From Microvirga vignae (GTDB lineage Bacteria > Pseudomonadota > Alphaproteobacteria > Rhizobiales > Beijerinckiaceae), in assembly GCF_001017175.1 (NCBI RefSeq), contig NZ_LCYG01000020.1:62001-126000 (forward strand): a stretch of 64,000 nt of DNA, given 5' to 3'. Of the stretch, positions 17,976 to 26,501 are shown in pieces. Under the pieces are notes generated by a model. That model was not told where the DNA came from. It was given only the letters and a program-made list of their open reading frames with translations, and searched no databases. Position 1 is the first letter of the stretch. Every line of letters begins with the position of its first letter. Both the position numbers and the translations under genes were made by a program.

Positions 17976-18370
17976 GTAGACAAGCCAACATACAAGGCGT
18001 TCTTGCAATTTCTGAGTGAGGTCAAACGCACGTCTCTCAGAAATTGCCATTCCTAAGCGCCAAGAGCGATGTCGGATCAGATGCAATGGAGTGGCAACGA
18101 CCAGGCATTCTTAGAGGTAACTCGATCTCCGTTTAGGCCACAGCCCCTGGCCGAGGTCATGCTGGTGGTCAGCTCCCCATTCAAAGCAGCTCGTTCTACG
18201 AGACATTGCCGTATGCTATGTCGATGATGGGGATCTTCTGCTATTTCATTTAAACACCAGAAATAGTCCCCTTTTCAAATTCGAGAGGCGATAAAGATGT
18301 CTCCCCCGTCTGACCGCACTCTATAGAAGTCGTATCGCAGCCGCAACACGAAGCCATCTCCAAAACGTGC
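17976..18370. other. Intergenic region between ugd and sulfotransferase genes
   Basis: About 395 bases between convergent genes. It contains the long inverted repeat annotated separately at 18005-18047. I see nothing else coding; a short minus-strand frame (17895-18086) overlaps ugd and the repeat and looks spurious. Confidence 0.6.
18005..18047. terminator. 12-bp inverted repeat after ugd
   Basis: GCAATTTCTGAG (18005-18016) pairs perfectly with CTCAGAAATTGC (18036-18047) across a 19-base loop, starting 30 bases after the ugd stop. It lacks a T-run and is AT-rich for a terminator, so a protein-binding or RNA-stability role is also possible. Confidence 0.5.
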
Positions 18371-18991
18371 TTAGGCAACTTGCTCGAGCGTTAAGTGGTT
18401 GCGGGGATAGCCAAAAGCGTCAAAGTCTTTGCGATAGAAATTATAGATCAAGTCCATAGTTTCAGAATCGATTTCTATCGGCCTATCGCCGGACTTGTTA
18501 GTGTGGGGGATCTTCTCAACCAGGGAGACGCCCAGGACATCTTGCAGACGCTGCTCTACCGGTGTGAAACCATCTTCCAACTTGAAGATCTCAACATCTG
18601 GGGTTAGGAAATCAGTCTGTGGGCGGATATGATTGCTAAGCAGGTAGCTGTTCTTTTCATACTCGGCAAAGCAGCGGCGCACCCATCTCCGGAAAGAAGG
18701 AGTGAACAATGTCTGCTTTTTGGACCCTATTCTATACTTGTATTCACTCATGATGCGCTCATAAGGGTTGCGCACGACAGCAAATGAGTAGTCGAAGAAA
18801 CTCCCGTCGAAGAGATAAGCATAAACGTGTGTATCAAAATGCTGCGGGACACACGGAACAAAATCACTGCGCTTAGGCGCATAGAGAGACAAGGGCCCTA
18901 TCGATCGCAACCACTTCTCAACGGAGGTTCCACCAGTCTTGGGGATATGTACGAATAGCAGAACCTTAGAGCCAGCTCGCAGAATCGGCAT
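18371..18991 (-). CDS. PAPS-dependent sulfotransferase, family 2-like
   Basis: This 206-residue enzyme contains the two PAPS-binding motifs of carbohydrate sulfotransferases. The 5'-phosphosulfate loop is LLFVHIPKTGGTSVEKWL at about residues 11-28 and the 3'-phosphate motif is VVRNPYERIMSEYKY at about 72-86. No signal or membrane anchor is evident, so it would act in the cytoplasm on lipid-linked repeat units. The nearby cysD-cysNC genes make PAPS and cysQ removes the by-product PAP. The acceptor is probably a sugar hydroxyl of the polysaccharide made by this locus. It is somewhat short for the family but has both binding motifs. Confidence 0.85.
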   Translation of the reverse strand: MPILRAGSKVLLFVHIPKTGGTSVEKWLRSIGPLSLYAPKRSDFVPCVPQHFDTHVYAYLFDGSFFDYSFAVVRNPYERIMSEYKYRIGSKKQTLFTPSFRRWVRRCFAEYEKNSYLLSNHIRPQTDFLTPDVEIFKLEDGFTPVEQRLQDVLGVSLVEKIPHTNKSGDRPIEIDSETMDLIYNFYRKDFDAFGYPRNHLTLEQVA

Positions 18992-19074
18992 CTCGACCTC
19001 GTAGCTTAACTCTCACACAATTCCGGGATGATGAGAGTTGGTTGAAGAAATATCAGTAACGGTAAAGATCAGCG

Positions 19075-20949
19075 TTACTTCTTAAGGTTGGGACCATAGT
19101 ACCCTACCCAGTAGCTCTCATCGTAGCTACTGTCGTAGCTGCGAACCCTCTTTTCATCGACCTTGTTAAGCACAGCGCCGATGATCTTCGATTTGATCTC
19201 TCCAGAGGTCTCGATCGTTCTGCGCAGCACGTCAGCTGTTAGCATGTTCCATCCAACGACCAGTACAACTCCGTCAAGCAAATGCGCGGCCGCTCTCACG
19301 TCTACGCTCGGAGCTATTGGCGACATATCCAGAACGATTACGTCATAGTGCGCACTAAGATCGTCCATCAGTTGCTTCATTCGCCGGGATCCAAGCATCT
19401 CATGGGCAGCAGCTTCCGGCTCACCAGATACGCCGGGAAGAACGTGAAGACCGCTTTCTGCGTCGATCCAGAGCTTGTCGTCGAGACTTCCGCCGCTCTC
19501 GAGAAGGTCCAGGATTCCGCGGCTCGGATTGTCGACAAGCGCACTGGTTAGATATGGAAAGCGGAAGTCGAGGTCGATCAGGAGAGTACGGCGTCCGGTT
19601 CGAGAAAACATATGGCCAAGATTGACCGCGACGGAGCTTTTCCCCTCGTGAGGAATACAGGATGTAACGCCAATCACCTTGCAGCGCGAGGCACGCCCTA
19701 TCTCATTACACGTCACTACAATGTTTCTGATCGTTTCCGTGAACCGTGTGTACGGCTGATGGATTACTGCGCTCAGAAGAGGCTGGTAGTGATGAGCAAC
19801 TGAAGAGCCGTCGAGTTTGGACGTGACAGATCGCGTTGCCGCATAGTCCAAACTGCCGACGTCGAAGCGAGGCAAGAAGCCCAGAAAGTCGCAGTTAGCC
19901 AGGCTCTCAACTTGCCTCGTAGTCTTGACCTTCCGGTCACTTATCTCCCGCAGAAAGGCGCCTGCAGTTCCCAGAGCTAATCCGGCAGAGGATGCCATCA
20001 GCATGACAATGCTGATGATGGGAGCATCCCTCTGAGTTGGCGGAACAGCCCGTGTAAGGATGCGCGCTTCCGATCCAGAGAACGACTGCTCCTGAACGAC
20101 ACGCGCATAGCGATCAAGGAAATTGTTATACAGCGTCCGGTAAGACTGGGCGTTGCTCTCGAGCTCACGCAAACGGACCTGAGCCTCGGATCCACCGTCT
20201 GGTTGAAACTGCGCAACAGCTCTGTCAGCAACGGCAGCACGCGAGCGCAGTTCCTCAATCCGCTCCTCAAGCCAATCTTTAGTTCGTCCCGCACCGACAA
20301 GTCGTGATGCCACTTGATACTCGATGTATCGCTCAGAGAAGGCGTTCGCAATCAATGCAGCCTTTTCAGGATCGAGAGAAGAGAAACCAATCGCAATCAC
20401 ATAACTGAGGCCGCCACGGTGAACGTCCAGATTGTCTTTGACCTTCTCGACTGCGATCCGGATGGGGTCATTGCTGTTCGGTGGCTGAGGAGGAAGCCAG
20501 CCGGCAGATTGCAAGGCCGTTTTCAAGGCGGCTCGTACATGTGAGATAGGATTAAAGGTCGGATCATCGCCGCTACCGAACTCAGGATCGTCCTGCAATC
20601 CGAGGCGTCTTACGACATCCTCTACAACGGCAATCGAGTTTATCGTAGCCACTTGGCTTTCTATGAAGCCAGGATCTATGGCGCCGGATGCCGTCCCCGA
20701 ATCCTCGCGGAAGGGATCGATTCGTTTTGCATCGATAATCACGCTGGATGAGGCATAGAACGTAGCTGGCGTGATCACGATATAAGCGACACCCAAAGCC
20801 GCGAACAAGAACCATGCTAAGGCGATAAGCAGCCACTGGCGCTTCATTGCCCCAAGTATGAAGCCGAAATCAACGAGGTCCTGACGCTCTGCTTCGGTCT
20901 TAGTGCTGATATAGTCAGCCTTGATACTGTAGTTGCGAGCAAGATTCAT
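19075..20949 (-). CDS. Polysaccharide co-polymerase / BY-kinase (Wzz-Wzc, ExoP type)
   Basis: This 624-residue protein has two membrane segments (about residues 38-60 and 311-332) flanking a periplasmic domain with coiled-coil helices (RTKDWLEERIEELRSRAAV). The C-terminal cytoplasmic kinase domain has Walker A SCIPHEGKSS (430-439), Walker A' RTLLIDLDFR and Walker B VIVLDMSPI. The last 20 residues form a Tyr cluster (YDSSYDESYWVGYY) of the type autophosphorylated in BY-kinases. These proteins set polymer length and couple polymerase to the outer-membrane exporter. The partner exporter is at 22452-23669. It is on the minus strand, divergent from a GT4 gene. Confidence 0.93.
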   Translation of the reverse strand: MNLARNYSIKADYISTKTEAERQDLVDFGFILGAMKRQWLLIALAWFLFAALGVAYIVITPATFYASSSVIIDAKRIDPFREDSGTASGAIDPGFIESQVATINSIAVVEDVVRRLGLQDDPEFGSGDDPTFNPISHVRAALKTALQSAGWLPPQPPNSNDPIRIAVEKVKDNLDVHRGGLSYVIAIGFSSLDPEKAALIANAFSERYIEYQVASRLVGAGRTKDWLEERIEELRSRAAVADRAVAQFQPDGGSEAQVRLRELESNAQSYRTLYNNFLDRYARVVQEQSFSGSEARILTRAVPPTQRDAPIISIVMLMASSAGLALGTAGAFLREISDRKVKTTRQVESLANCDFLGFLPRFDVGSLDYAATRSVTSKLDGSSVAHHYQPLLSAVIHQPYTRFTETIRNIVVTCNEIGRASRCKVIGVTSCIPHEGKSSVAVNLGHMFSRTGRRTLLIDLDFRFPYLTSALVDNPSRGILDLLESGGSLDDKLWIDAESGLHVLPGVSGEPEAAAHEMLGSRRMKQLMDDLSAHYDVIVLDMSPIAPSVDVRAAAHLLDGVVLVVGWNMLTADVLRRTIETSGEIKSKIIGAVLNKVDEKRVRSYDSSYDESYWVGYYGPNLKK

Positions 20950-21273
20950 ATTGGAATATCCCTGTTGACCAAGGCCGCTCCTTCACATCCAAATTCCAGC
21001 AAGGAGCACTGACCATATCTTCAGCACTGGAGCTTTATAGCTTAGTCCTACCACGAGGCATCATTCCCAAGAGAGGTACTCTCAAAGCCTGGGCTTCCGT
21101 TGTGACGGATTCTATTTCTCTGACGGGCTAATTTCAGCCGGCTTGTAAAGAAGCGGTCCTTAGGATTGATGACTCTACCCATGAGCTATTCTGCTATCCT
21201 TCTGCTCCAAGACTGAAGTTGAATTTGGACTAATATCCAAAGTAGCCAGGTTTATAGATCAGTCAGAACTGAA
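20950..21273. promoter_or_regulatory. Divergent promoter region with inverted repeat TTTGGA-N6-TCCAAA
   Basis: About 320 bases lie between the divergent co-polymerase and glycosyltransferase genes. The repeat TTTGGA (21224-21229) / TCCAAA (21236-21241) is a perfect 6-bp dyad with a 6-base spacer, 32 bases before the glycosyltransferase start. It is a candidate operator. No further elements can be assigned. Confidence 0.45.
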
Positions 21274-22386
21274 ATGTCGCAGCAAGTACATATCTATCTT
21301 CCCTCACTTGATGGTGGCGGGGCCGAGCGAGTTTTCGTACGCCTCGCAAATTATTATGCAAATGCAGGCCTCAGAACGCGTTTATGCGTCAACACAGCCA
21401 CTGGACCGCTTCGGACAATCGTAGCCAGCAACGTTGATCTGGTCGACTTTGGAAAGAACAAAGCTCGGGAAACATGTATCTCTCTGAAGAGATATCTAGA
21501 AAAGGAGCGTCCCACGGCACTCTTGTGCGCACTGACGGTCAATAATCTTACGGCGCTGACTGCTCGTGCCGGGGCAAGAGTTTCCACGCGCCTCGTCATC
21601 AGCGAGAGAAACAACCTATCCAGCAACCTGAAGCGATGGCCATTGCACAAGCAGCTGGCTATCCGGCTTGGTGTCCGCGCGCTTTATACAAAAGCCGATG
21701 CGATTACGGCAGTGTCATCCGGCGTAGCGGATGATCTCTCCCAAATTTCAGGAGTCAATCGAGGAAAGATCAGCGTCATATACAATCCGACTCCTGATCA
21801 CGGCGAGATCACAGCCGCAATGGCATCTCCTAATCCGCATCCTTGGTTAGGGGAAGACATCCCAGTCATAGTCGCAATGGGACGTCTCGTACCGCAAAAA
21901 GGGTATCGCACCCTCATTGATGCGTTCACCATTCTGCGTGCAAGCCGTAACGCTCGTCTCATCATCCTTGGAGATGGTCCCCTGCTTCCTGAGCTTGTTT
22001 CACGAGCAGAATCTGCAGGGGTACAGAATGATATCTGTTTCCAAGGTTTTGTGATGAACCGACTCGACTATCTTGTCAGATCTTCGGTCTACGTGTTGAG
22101 CTCTGACCGGGAAGGATTCCCGAACGCTTTGTTGGAAGCCCTTGCTTGCGGCATTCCTGTCGTCAGCACAGATTGTGACGGGAATGGCCCTCGGGAAATC
22201 CTCGGCAGATCACTCCCTGAAACTCTTGTGCCAGTGGGAGATGCTGTCAAACTAGCTACCACAATCAGTGAGCAACTCAGCTCTCCCCCTTCACGCGAAG
22301 CGCTTGACGCGATAGCCACCCCCCTGACCATGGATCATGCCGCTGGCCGCTACCTTGCTCTTTTAGAAGGAGCGGCCACGGCCTAG
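21274..22386 (+). CDS. Glycosyltransferase family 4 (GT-B fold)
   Basis: This 370-residue GT-B enzyme shows the GT4 pattern. The N-terminal glycine-rich acceptor loop is SLDGGGAERVFVRLANYY. The C-terminal nucleotide-sugar domain begins VIVAMGRLVPQKGYRTLIDAF, and the donor-site EX7E motif is in SSDREGFPNALLEALACGIPVV. It would add a sugar to the lipid-linked exopolysaccharide repeat unit on the cytoplasmic face of the inner membrane. Donor and linkage cannot be inferred. It converges on the polysaccharide export gene. Confidence 0.92.
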   Translation: MSQQVHIYLPSLDGGGAERVFVRLANYYANAGLRTRLCVNTATGPLRTIVASNVDLVDFGKNKARETCISLKRYLEKERPTALLCALTVNNLTALTARAGARVSTRLVISERNNLSSNLKRWPLHKQLAIRLGVRALYTKADAITAVSSGVADDLSQISGVNRGKISVIYNPTPDHGEITAAMASPNPHPWLGEDIPVIVAMGRLVPQKGYRTLIDAFTILRASRNARLIILGDGPLLPELVSRAESAGVQNDICFQGFVMNRLDYLVRSSVYVLSSDREGFPNALLEALACGIPVVSTDCDGNGPREILGRSLPETLVPVGDAVKLATTISEQLSSPPSREALDAIATPLTMDHAAGRYLALLEGAATA

Positions 22387-22412
22387 TTTATGGAGCGGGC
22401 TCCTCAATAGTT

Positions 22413-22434
22413 GGATCTGACGATCGACAGATCC
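22413..22434. terminator. Hairpin between convergent glycosyltransferase and export genes
   Basis: GGATCTG (22413-22419) pairs with CAGATCC (22428-22434) around an 8-base loop in the 65-base gap between two convergent stops. It could terminate both transcripts. T-runs are weak. Confidence 0.45.
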
Positions 22435-22451
22435 GGTTTCGAGGACCGGAA

Positions 22452-23669
22452 CTACTGTGTAACTCCTGCCACAGCACCCTGTGCGGCGCCGGCTGTTACC
22501 ACATCACCGGGCATCAGTTCCATATCTAAGCGCCCGATCAGCTGCTCTTCCCGGTCAGCTGACTTACGGTAGACTAATATCGAGGGTGTTGATCCGACGG
22601 ACGATCCACCTGTTGGCAGCGGAACGGAAAGCCCAATTGCTCTAAGTCGTAAAGCAGCTGTCACAAGGCTGGCATTTGCCGTTTGCAGATCACGAAGAAT
22701 TTCAACCCTCCGATCTTCGTCCGCCTTCTCAAGTCTCCGGCTTATATCGTCACGATCTTTCCGTGCGTCGGCCAAGAGGACATTGGTCTGCAGCATACGG
22801 GTTGCTGAAGTCAGGGCCGCACGCCTCGCTTCAGAGACGCGGAAGATCGAGGTATTTCCCTTTTCGAGTGAAGCACTCAGACTTGCTAGATCCTGCTGAT
22901 CATCCTCGTTGACCTTCCCCTCCTTCTCACTCTGCTCCTTCAGGGAGGCAATCCTCAAGTCCATCTTGGCAATCGAGTCTCGTAGGTGCGCCTTGTCACT
23001 CTCAAGGGCTGCCTGACGAGCCTGCTTCTGCTCGATTTCCAGCTTGAGAATACGATCTGCGACATCCTTCTCCACCAGTAAGGCCGGAGACGGGACGGGA
23101 TTCGCGCCCTTAAGCTCGGATTCAAGGCGCCATACTCGCGCGAGTTCTTTCGAGTATTCCAGTGTCAGGGTCTCACGTTCACTTTGAAGACGCACGAGAT
23201 CCATAGGCGTCGCACCAGCGCTTGACGCCGACATTGATCCTCCGGCCAAGGCAAGTGCTTGGCGGACCGTCATGCCCGGCCGAAACGGAACCGAACCAGA
23301 CTTAAGAACATCACCGCTGACATAAACCGGACGGTACTCGGCAACGGTGACCAGAAGCTCCTCAGGATTAAAGTTGACAGCGGACTTCCGCCCATCTTCG
23401 GCTCTGCGGAAAAGAACCTTGTTCGGAAGAGTAGCTTCGATTTGCGCCCGCAACTCTTGGAGTGTCAGCCCCCGGGCCTTGATGCTGCCGAAAACCGGCA
23501 ACGCCACTTCGCCATTCAGATCAACGGGAGCCTGAAAGCGAAAATCCTTCATCCCTGCGATGATAACTTCAACTTTATCACCACTGTCGAGGCGATACTC
23601 AGCTTTCGCAGCAGGTGAGAATAAAAATAACGGAACGCCCACCACGAGCAGAGTTCGAGCTTTCATCAT
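22452..23669 (-). CDS. Polysaccharide export outer-membrane family protein (ExoF-like)
   Basis: This 405-residue periplasmic protein has a signal peptide (MMKARTLLVVGVPLFLF, cleavage near AKA-E). The Poly_export domain begins YRLDSGDKVEVIIAGMKDF and is followed by an SLBB-type segment (PVYVSGDVLKSGSVPFRPGM). A long central helical region (about residues 170-320) is predicted coiled coil. This ExoF arrangement differs from Wza, which has a lipoprotein Cys; no lipobox Cys is seen. It is the export partner of the ExoP-like co-polymerase 1.5 kb away. A small final motif, MELMPGDVV, resembles the last SLBB strand. Confidence 0.9.
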   Translation of the reverse strand: MMKARTLLVVGVPLFLFSPAAKAEYRLDSGDKVEVIIAGMKDFRFQAPVDLNGEVALPVFGSIKARGLTLQELRAQIEATLPNKVLFRRAEDGRKSAVNFNPEELLVTVAEYRPVYVSGDVLKSGSVPFRPGMTVRQALALAGGSMSASSAGATPMDLVRLQSERETLTLEYSKELARVWRLESELKGANPVPSPALLVEKDVADRILKLEIEQKQARQAALESDKAHLRDSIAKMDLRIASLKEQSEKEGKVNEDDQQDLASLSASLEKGNTSIFRVSEARRAALTSATRMLQTNVLLADARKDRDDISRRLEKADEDRRVEILRDLQTANASLVTAALRLRAIGLSVPLPTGGSSVGSTPSILVYRKSADREEQLIGRLDMELMPGDVVTAGAAQGAVAGVTQ

Positions 23670-23898
23670 TGCTTGCCTTCAATCCCATGAATTCGCGTAT
23701 TCGTTACGCTACAGGACAGAGAAGTGGCAGTCCACCAGTCCAGGCGGATCGCATGCGAGCCAACATGTTGCTTTCATTCGCAAAATCTGGATTACCCCGT
23801 TTGATCAATCTCTGTCATACTTATAAAGAAGAGTCGTTCCGCAGCCCGTCCCCCGCACAGATCTGGCCCTATATAAAATCTCGAGCGCAACCTCCACT

Positions 23899-24738
23899 TC
23901 AAGCGACTGCCGATGCGGTTTTGTGCTTGAATGAAACGAGATCCGATGAGGCAAAGGCGATAAAATGAGGATTGGCGAAAGCAGAGTCGCTGACCTGGTT
24001 TCGCTTTCCATAGGTCAGGTCTATCCCGTCGAGGGTCCGTACGCATCCTCCAGCCGCACTGAGAAGAGCATGCCCGGCTGCCGTATCCCACTCCATGGTA
24101 CGCCCTAAGCGCGGATAGATATCTGCTTCCCCCGCAGCAATAAGACAAAACTTCAGGGAGGAGCCCGCAGAAACGCGGTTCAGAACGTTGAACAATTTGA
24201 GATAAGCGTCAGTCTCCGCTCCAGCGTGAGATCGGCTCGCCACCGCGACAAGACCTTCATCAGGAATCTCACGGGCTTGGATGCTCCGCCAGATCAGGTC
24301 CTTATCTTGGGTGACATTCGCCTCCCAAGCGCCTTTGCCAATAGCACCGAAGAAGATGCGTGAGAGTGCAGGTGCATAGACAACACCCGCAACAGCTTCA
24401 ACGCCGTTAACAAGAGCAATATTAACAGTGAACTCTCCGTTTCGGCTGATAAACTCTTTTGTCCCATCAAGCGGGTCGACGAGAAAAAACCTCTCGGATT
24501 CTGGAGGGATCGTACCAGCAGAGGCCTGCTCTTCCGATATGATCGGGATGGAAGGCACGTGTGTCGAAAGAATTTTGATGATTTCAGCCTCTGCTGCTTC
24601 ATCAGCAGCTGTAACAGGGGACGAATCGACCTTTAAGCGTGCCTCTGTCGCCTCCTGGCTATAGTGTGACAGGATTGCCTTGCCTGCTGCTAATGCGGCA
24701 GCAATCATTGCATCATGGACAGGATTCTCAGAGATCAT
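23899..24738 (-). CDS. cysQ: 3'(2'),5'-bisphosphate nucleotidase (PAP phosphatase)
   Basis: This 279-residue protein of the inositol-monophosphatase superfamily has the Mg-binding motifs DPLDGTKEF (about residues 88-96) and EWDTAAGHALL (about 216-226), and an upstream acidic site in IISEEQ. CysQ hydrolyses PAP, the inhibitory by-product of sulfotransferases and PAPS reductase, to AMP. It is the last gene of a tight four-gene run with cysD, cysNC and an SLC13 permease, 17 bases after the permease stop. With two sulfotransferase genes nearby its likely role here is to keep sulfation running. Confidence 0.93.
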   Translation of the reverse strand: MISENPVHDAMIAAALAAGKAILSHYSQEATEARLKVDSSPVTAADEAAEAEIIKILSTHVPSIPIISEEQASAGTIPPESERFFLVDPLDGTKEFISRNGEFTVNIALVNGVEAVAGVVYAPALSRIFFGAIGKGAWEANVTQDKDLIWRSIQAREIPDEGLVAVASRSHAGAETDAYLKLFNVLNRVSAGSSLKFCLIAAGEADIYPRLGRTMEWDTAAGHALLSAAGGCVRTLDGIDLTYGKRNQVSDSAFANPHFIAFASSDLVSFKHKTASAVA

Positions 24739-24755
24739 GACTTTGGGCTTTCATT

Positions 24756-26480
24756 TTAGAAGTAGAGGAATGTGATCATGGTTAGGCTTCCAATCGTGTA
24801 AGCAAGCAATGTAAGCGAGCCCACCCGCAGAAAATCTGCGAACGTATATCCTCCGGCCGTCATAACCATCAGATGCGTTTGATATCCGAACGGCACGAGA
24901 AAGCTCGCACTCGCACCGAATGCCACAGTGAGTGCAAAAGCATCCGGAGGAGCCCCAATAAGCCGCGCGATCTCAAGAGCCACAGGTAACGCTGCGAGTG
25001 CAGCACTCACGTTGGACAGGATTTCGGTCAGAACCCAAGTAAGAGCGAAGACCATGACGATGGCTGCCACGGGACCTGCTCCGGGTGCAGTGTCCAAAAG
25101 TAGTTTGGCCGCTGTCGTCCCAAGCCCCGAATGTGCAATCAAGGTCCCGAGAACCAGGGATCCCCAAAGCATGACGACAAGTTCGAATGGGAACGTCCGC
25201 TTCACATCACGCTCACTGAGCCATTTTCCCGCTAATGCGAAGAACAAAAGAAGTAGTGTCGCAAGTGCGAATGGCACAGCCTCTGTGAACGCCAAAATTA
25301 GGAATACACCGAATCCAGCCGAGACCAGAGCCGCACTTTTGGGGGGAAGATTGGTGGGACCTGCATAGGACGTCTCGACGACATGTAGCTGCCCCCGAAT
25401 ATCATCGCGAGCCGCGAAGTCGTAGCCAGCTGCAAGGACGAGCAAGTCGCCAGCTTCTAAACGGATATCCCCGAGTTTCCCAGACAGTCTGGCGTTCCCT
25501 CTTCGAATGGCAAAGACTGACGCGTCAAAGCGAGAGCGGAACTGCGCTTCCTTGAGGGTTTGTCCTATGAGGCTGGAATGCGCAGCAACGATAGCATGAA
25601 GGATATTCTCATGCGGCCGGCCGGCGGCCTTCGGCATCATTTCCAAGCCGTCGATCGATTCGAGCTCGACTATGTATCTTACGTCTCCAACGAATACCAG
25701 GATGTCACCCTCTAGCAGAACCTCCGTAGGCTCTACTGGGGAGAGAACACGGTCTCCGCGCATGACCTCTGCAAGGAAAAATCGCCCGAGATTGCGCAAG
25801 TGGTTCTCGATGACGCTCCGCCCTATGAGCTGTGACCCCGGCGGGACGCGTGCCTCTACGTGGAAGAACTCCTGCTCTCCTGCCAGACGCTGGGCACCTT
25901 TGCGGAGCAGAACGGGAGCCGCGACGACGAGGACAGCAACGACAAGGATGACGGATGCAAGACCCGGAAGGAAAAAGCTGTCGACGCCGAGAGAAATGCC
26001 TTCGCGGGCCGCCTGCCCGACCACGATGAGGTTTGCCGAGGTGCCGAAAGGCGTCAGCATGCCGGCCGCAAGAGCCCCATACGATAGCGGCATCAGAAGG
26101 GTGTGCGGTGCATGACGCGGGTGGTTTGCCGCACTACCCATGAAGGCTCCAACTACGGCCGTGTTGGGGACGACCGAAGAAACTAAGCTCGTGACGCCAA
26201 GAAATCGCCCCAATGTTGTTCGAACGCCCGCTTTCGTCCGATGAGAGAACAGAAGCCTCCGGATCCAGCCGATCCGCGACAGGACATTTGAGAACAGAAC
26301 GAGGCAGATGACCGCAATAAGCGAAGGATCTGCCAACAAGCCTAGAACAGTATCGAACGGTAGCCGCTCGAGAAGAGCGACTGCCGTGATGAAGATCAAA
26401 AACCCATACATTGGCGACAATCGCGAGCTTGCCAAGCAAACGACCAGAAAGCCCACCAGAGCGATGTCGATCCAGTTCAT
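24756..26480 (-). CDS. SLC13/DASS-type anion permease with two TrkA-C (RCK) domains, probable sulfate uptake
   Basis: This 574-residue membrane protein has two blocks of hydrophobic helices flanking about 200 central soluble residues. The transport signatures are VSSVVPNTAVVGAFM in the first half and TEILSNVSAALAALPVALEI in the second, the paired Ser/Asn-Thr motifs of divalent-anion sodium symporters. The central part contains two RCK_C domains, PPGSQLIGRSVIENHLRNLG with EGDILVFVGDV, and SSLIGQTLKEAQFRSRFDAS with AGDLLVLAAGY. Proteins of this build include sulfate transporters of the SAC1/SLT group. Its position between cysNC (21 bases) and cysQ (17 bases) supports sulfate as substrate; this is inferred, not shown. 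Confidence 0.85.
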   Translation of the reverse strand: MNWIDIALVGFLVVCLASSRLSPMYGFLIFITAVALLERLPFDTVLGLLADPSLIAVICLVLFSNVLSRIGWIRRLLFSHRTKAGVRTTLGRFLGVTSLVSSVVPNTAVVGAFMGSAANHPRHAPHTLLMPLSYGALAAGMLTPFGTSANLIVVGQAAREGISLGVDSFFLPGLASVILVVAVLVVAAPVLLRKGAQRLAGEQEFFHVEARVPPGSQLIGRSVIENHLRNLGRFFLAEVMRGDRVLSPVEPTEVLLEGDILVFVGDVRYIVELESIDGLEMMPKAAGRPHENILHAIVAAHSSLIGQTLKEAQFRSRFDASVFAIRRGNARLSGKLGDIRLEAGDLLVLAAGYDFAARDDIRGQLHVVETSYAGPTNLPPKSAALVSAGFGVFLILAFTEAVPFALATLLLLFFALAGKWLSERDVKRTFPFELVVMLWGSLVLGTLIAHSGLGTTAAKLLLDTAPGAGPVAAIVMVFALTWVLTEILSNVSAALAALPVALEIARLIGAPPDAFALTVAFGASASFLVPFGYQTHLMVMTAGGYTFADFLRVGSLTLLAYTIGSLTMITFLYF

Positions 26481-26501
26481 GAGCGAAACCCTTGAGCGAA
26501 A

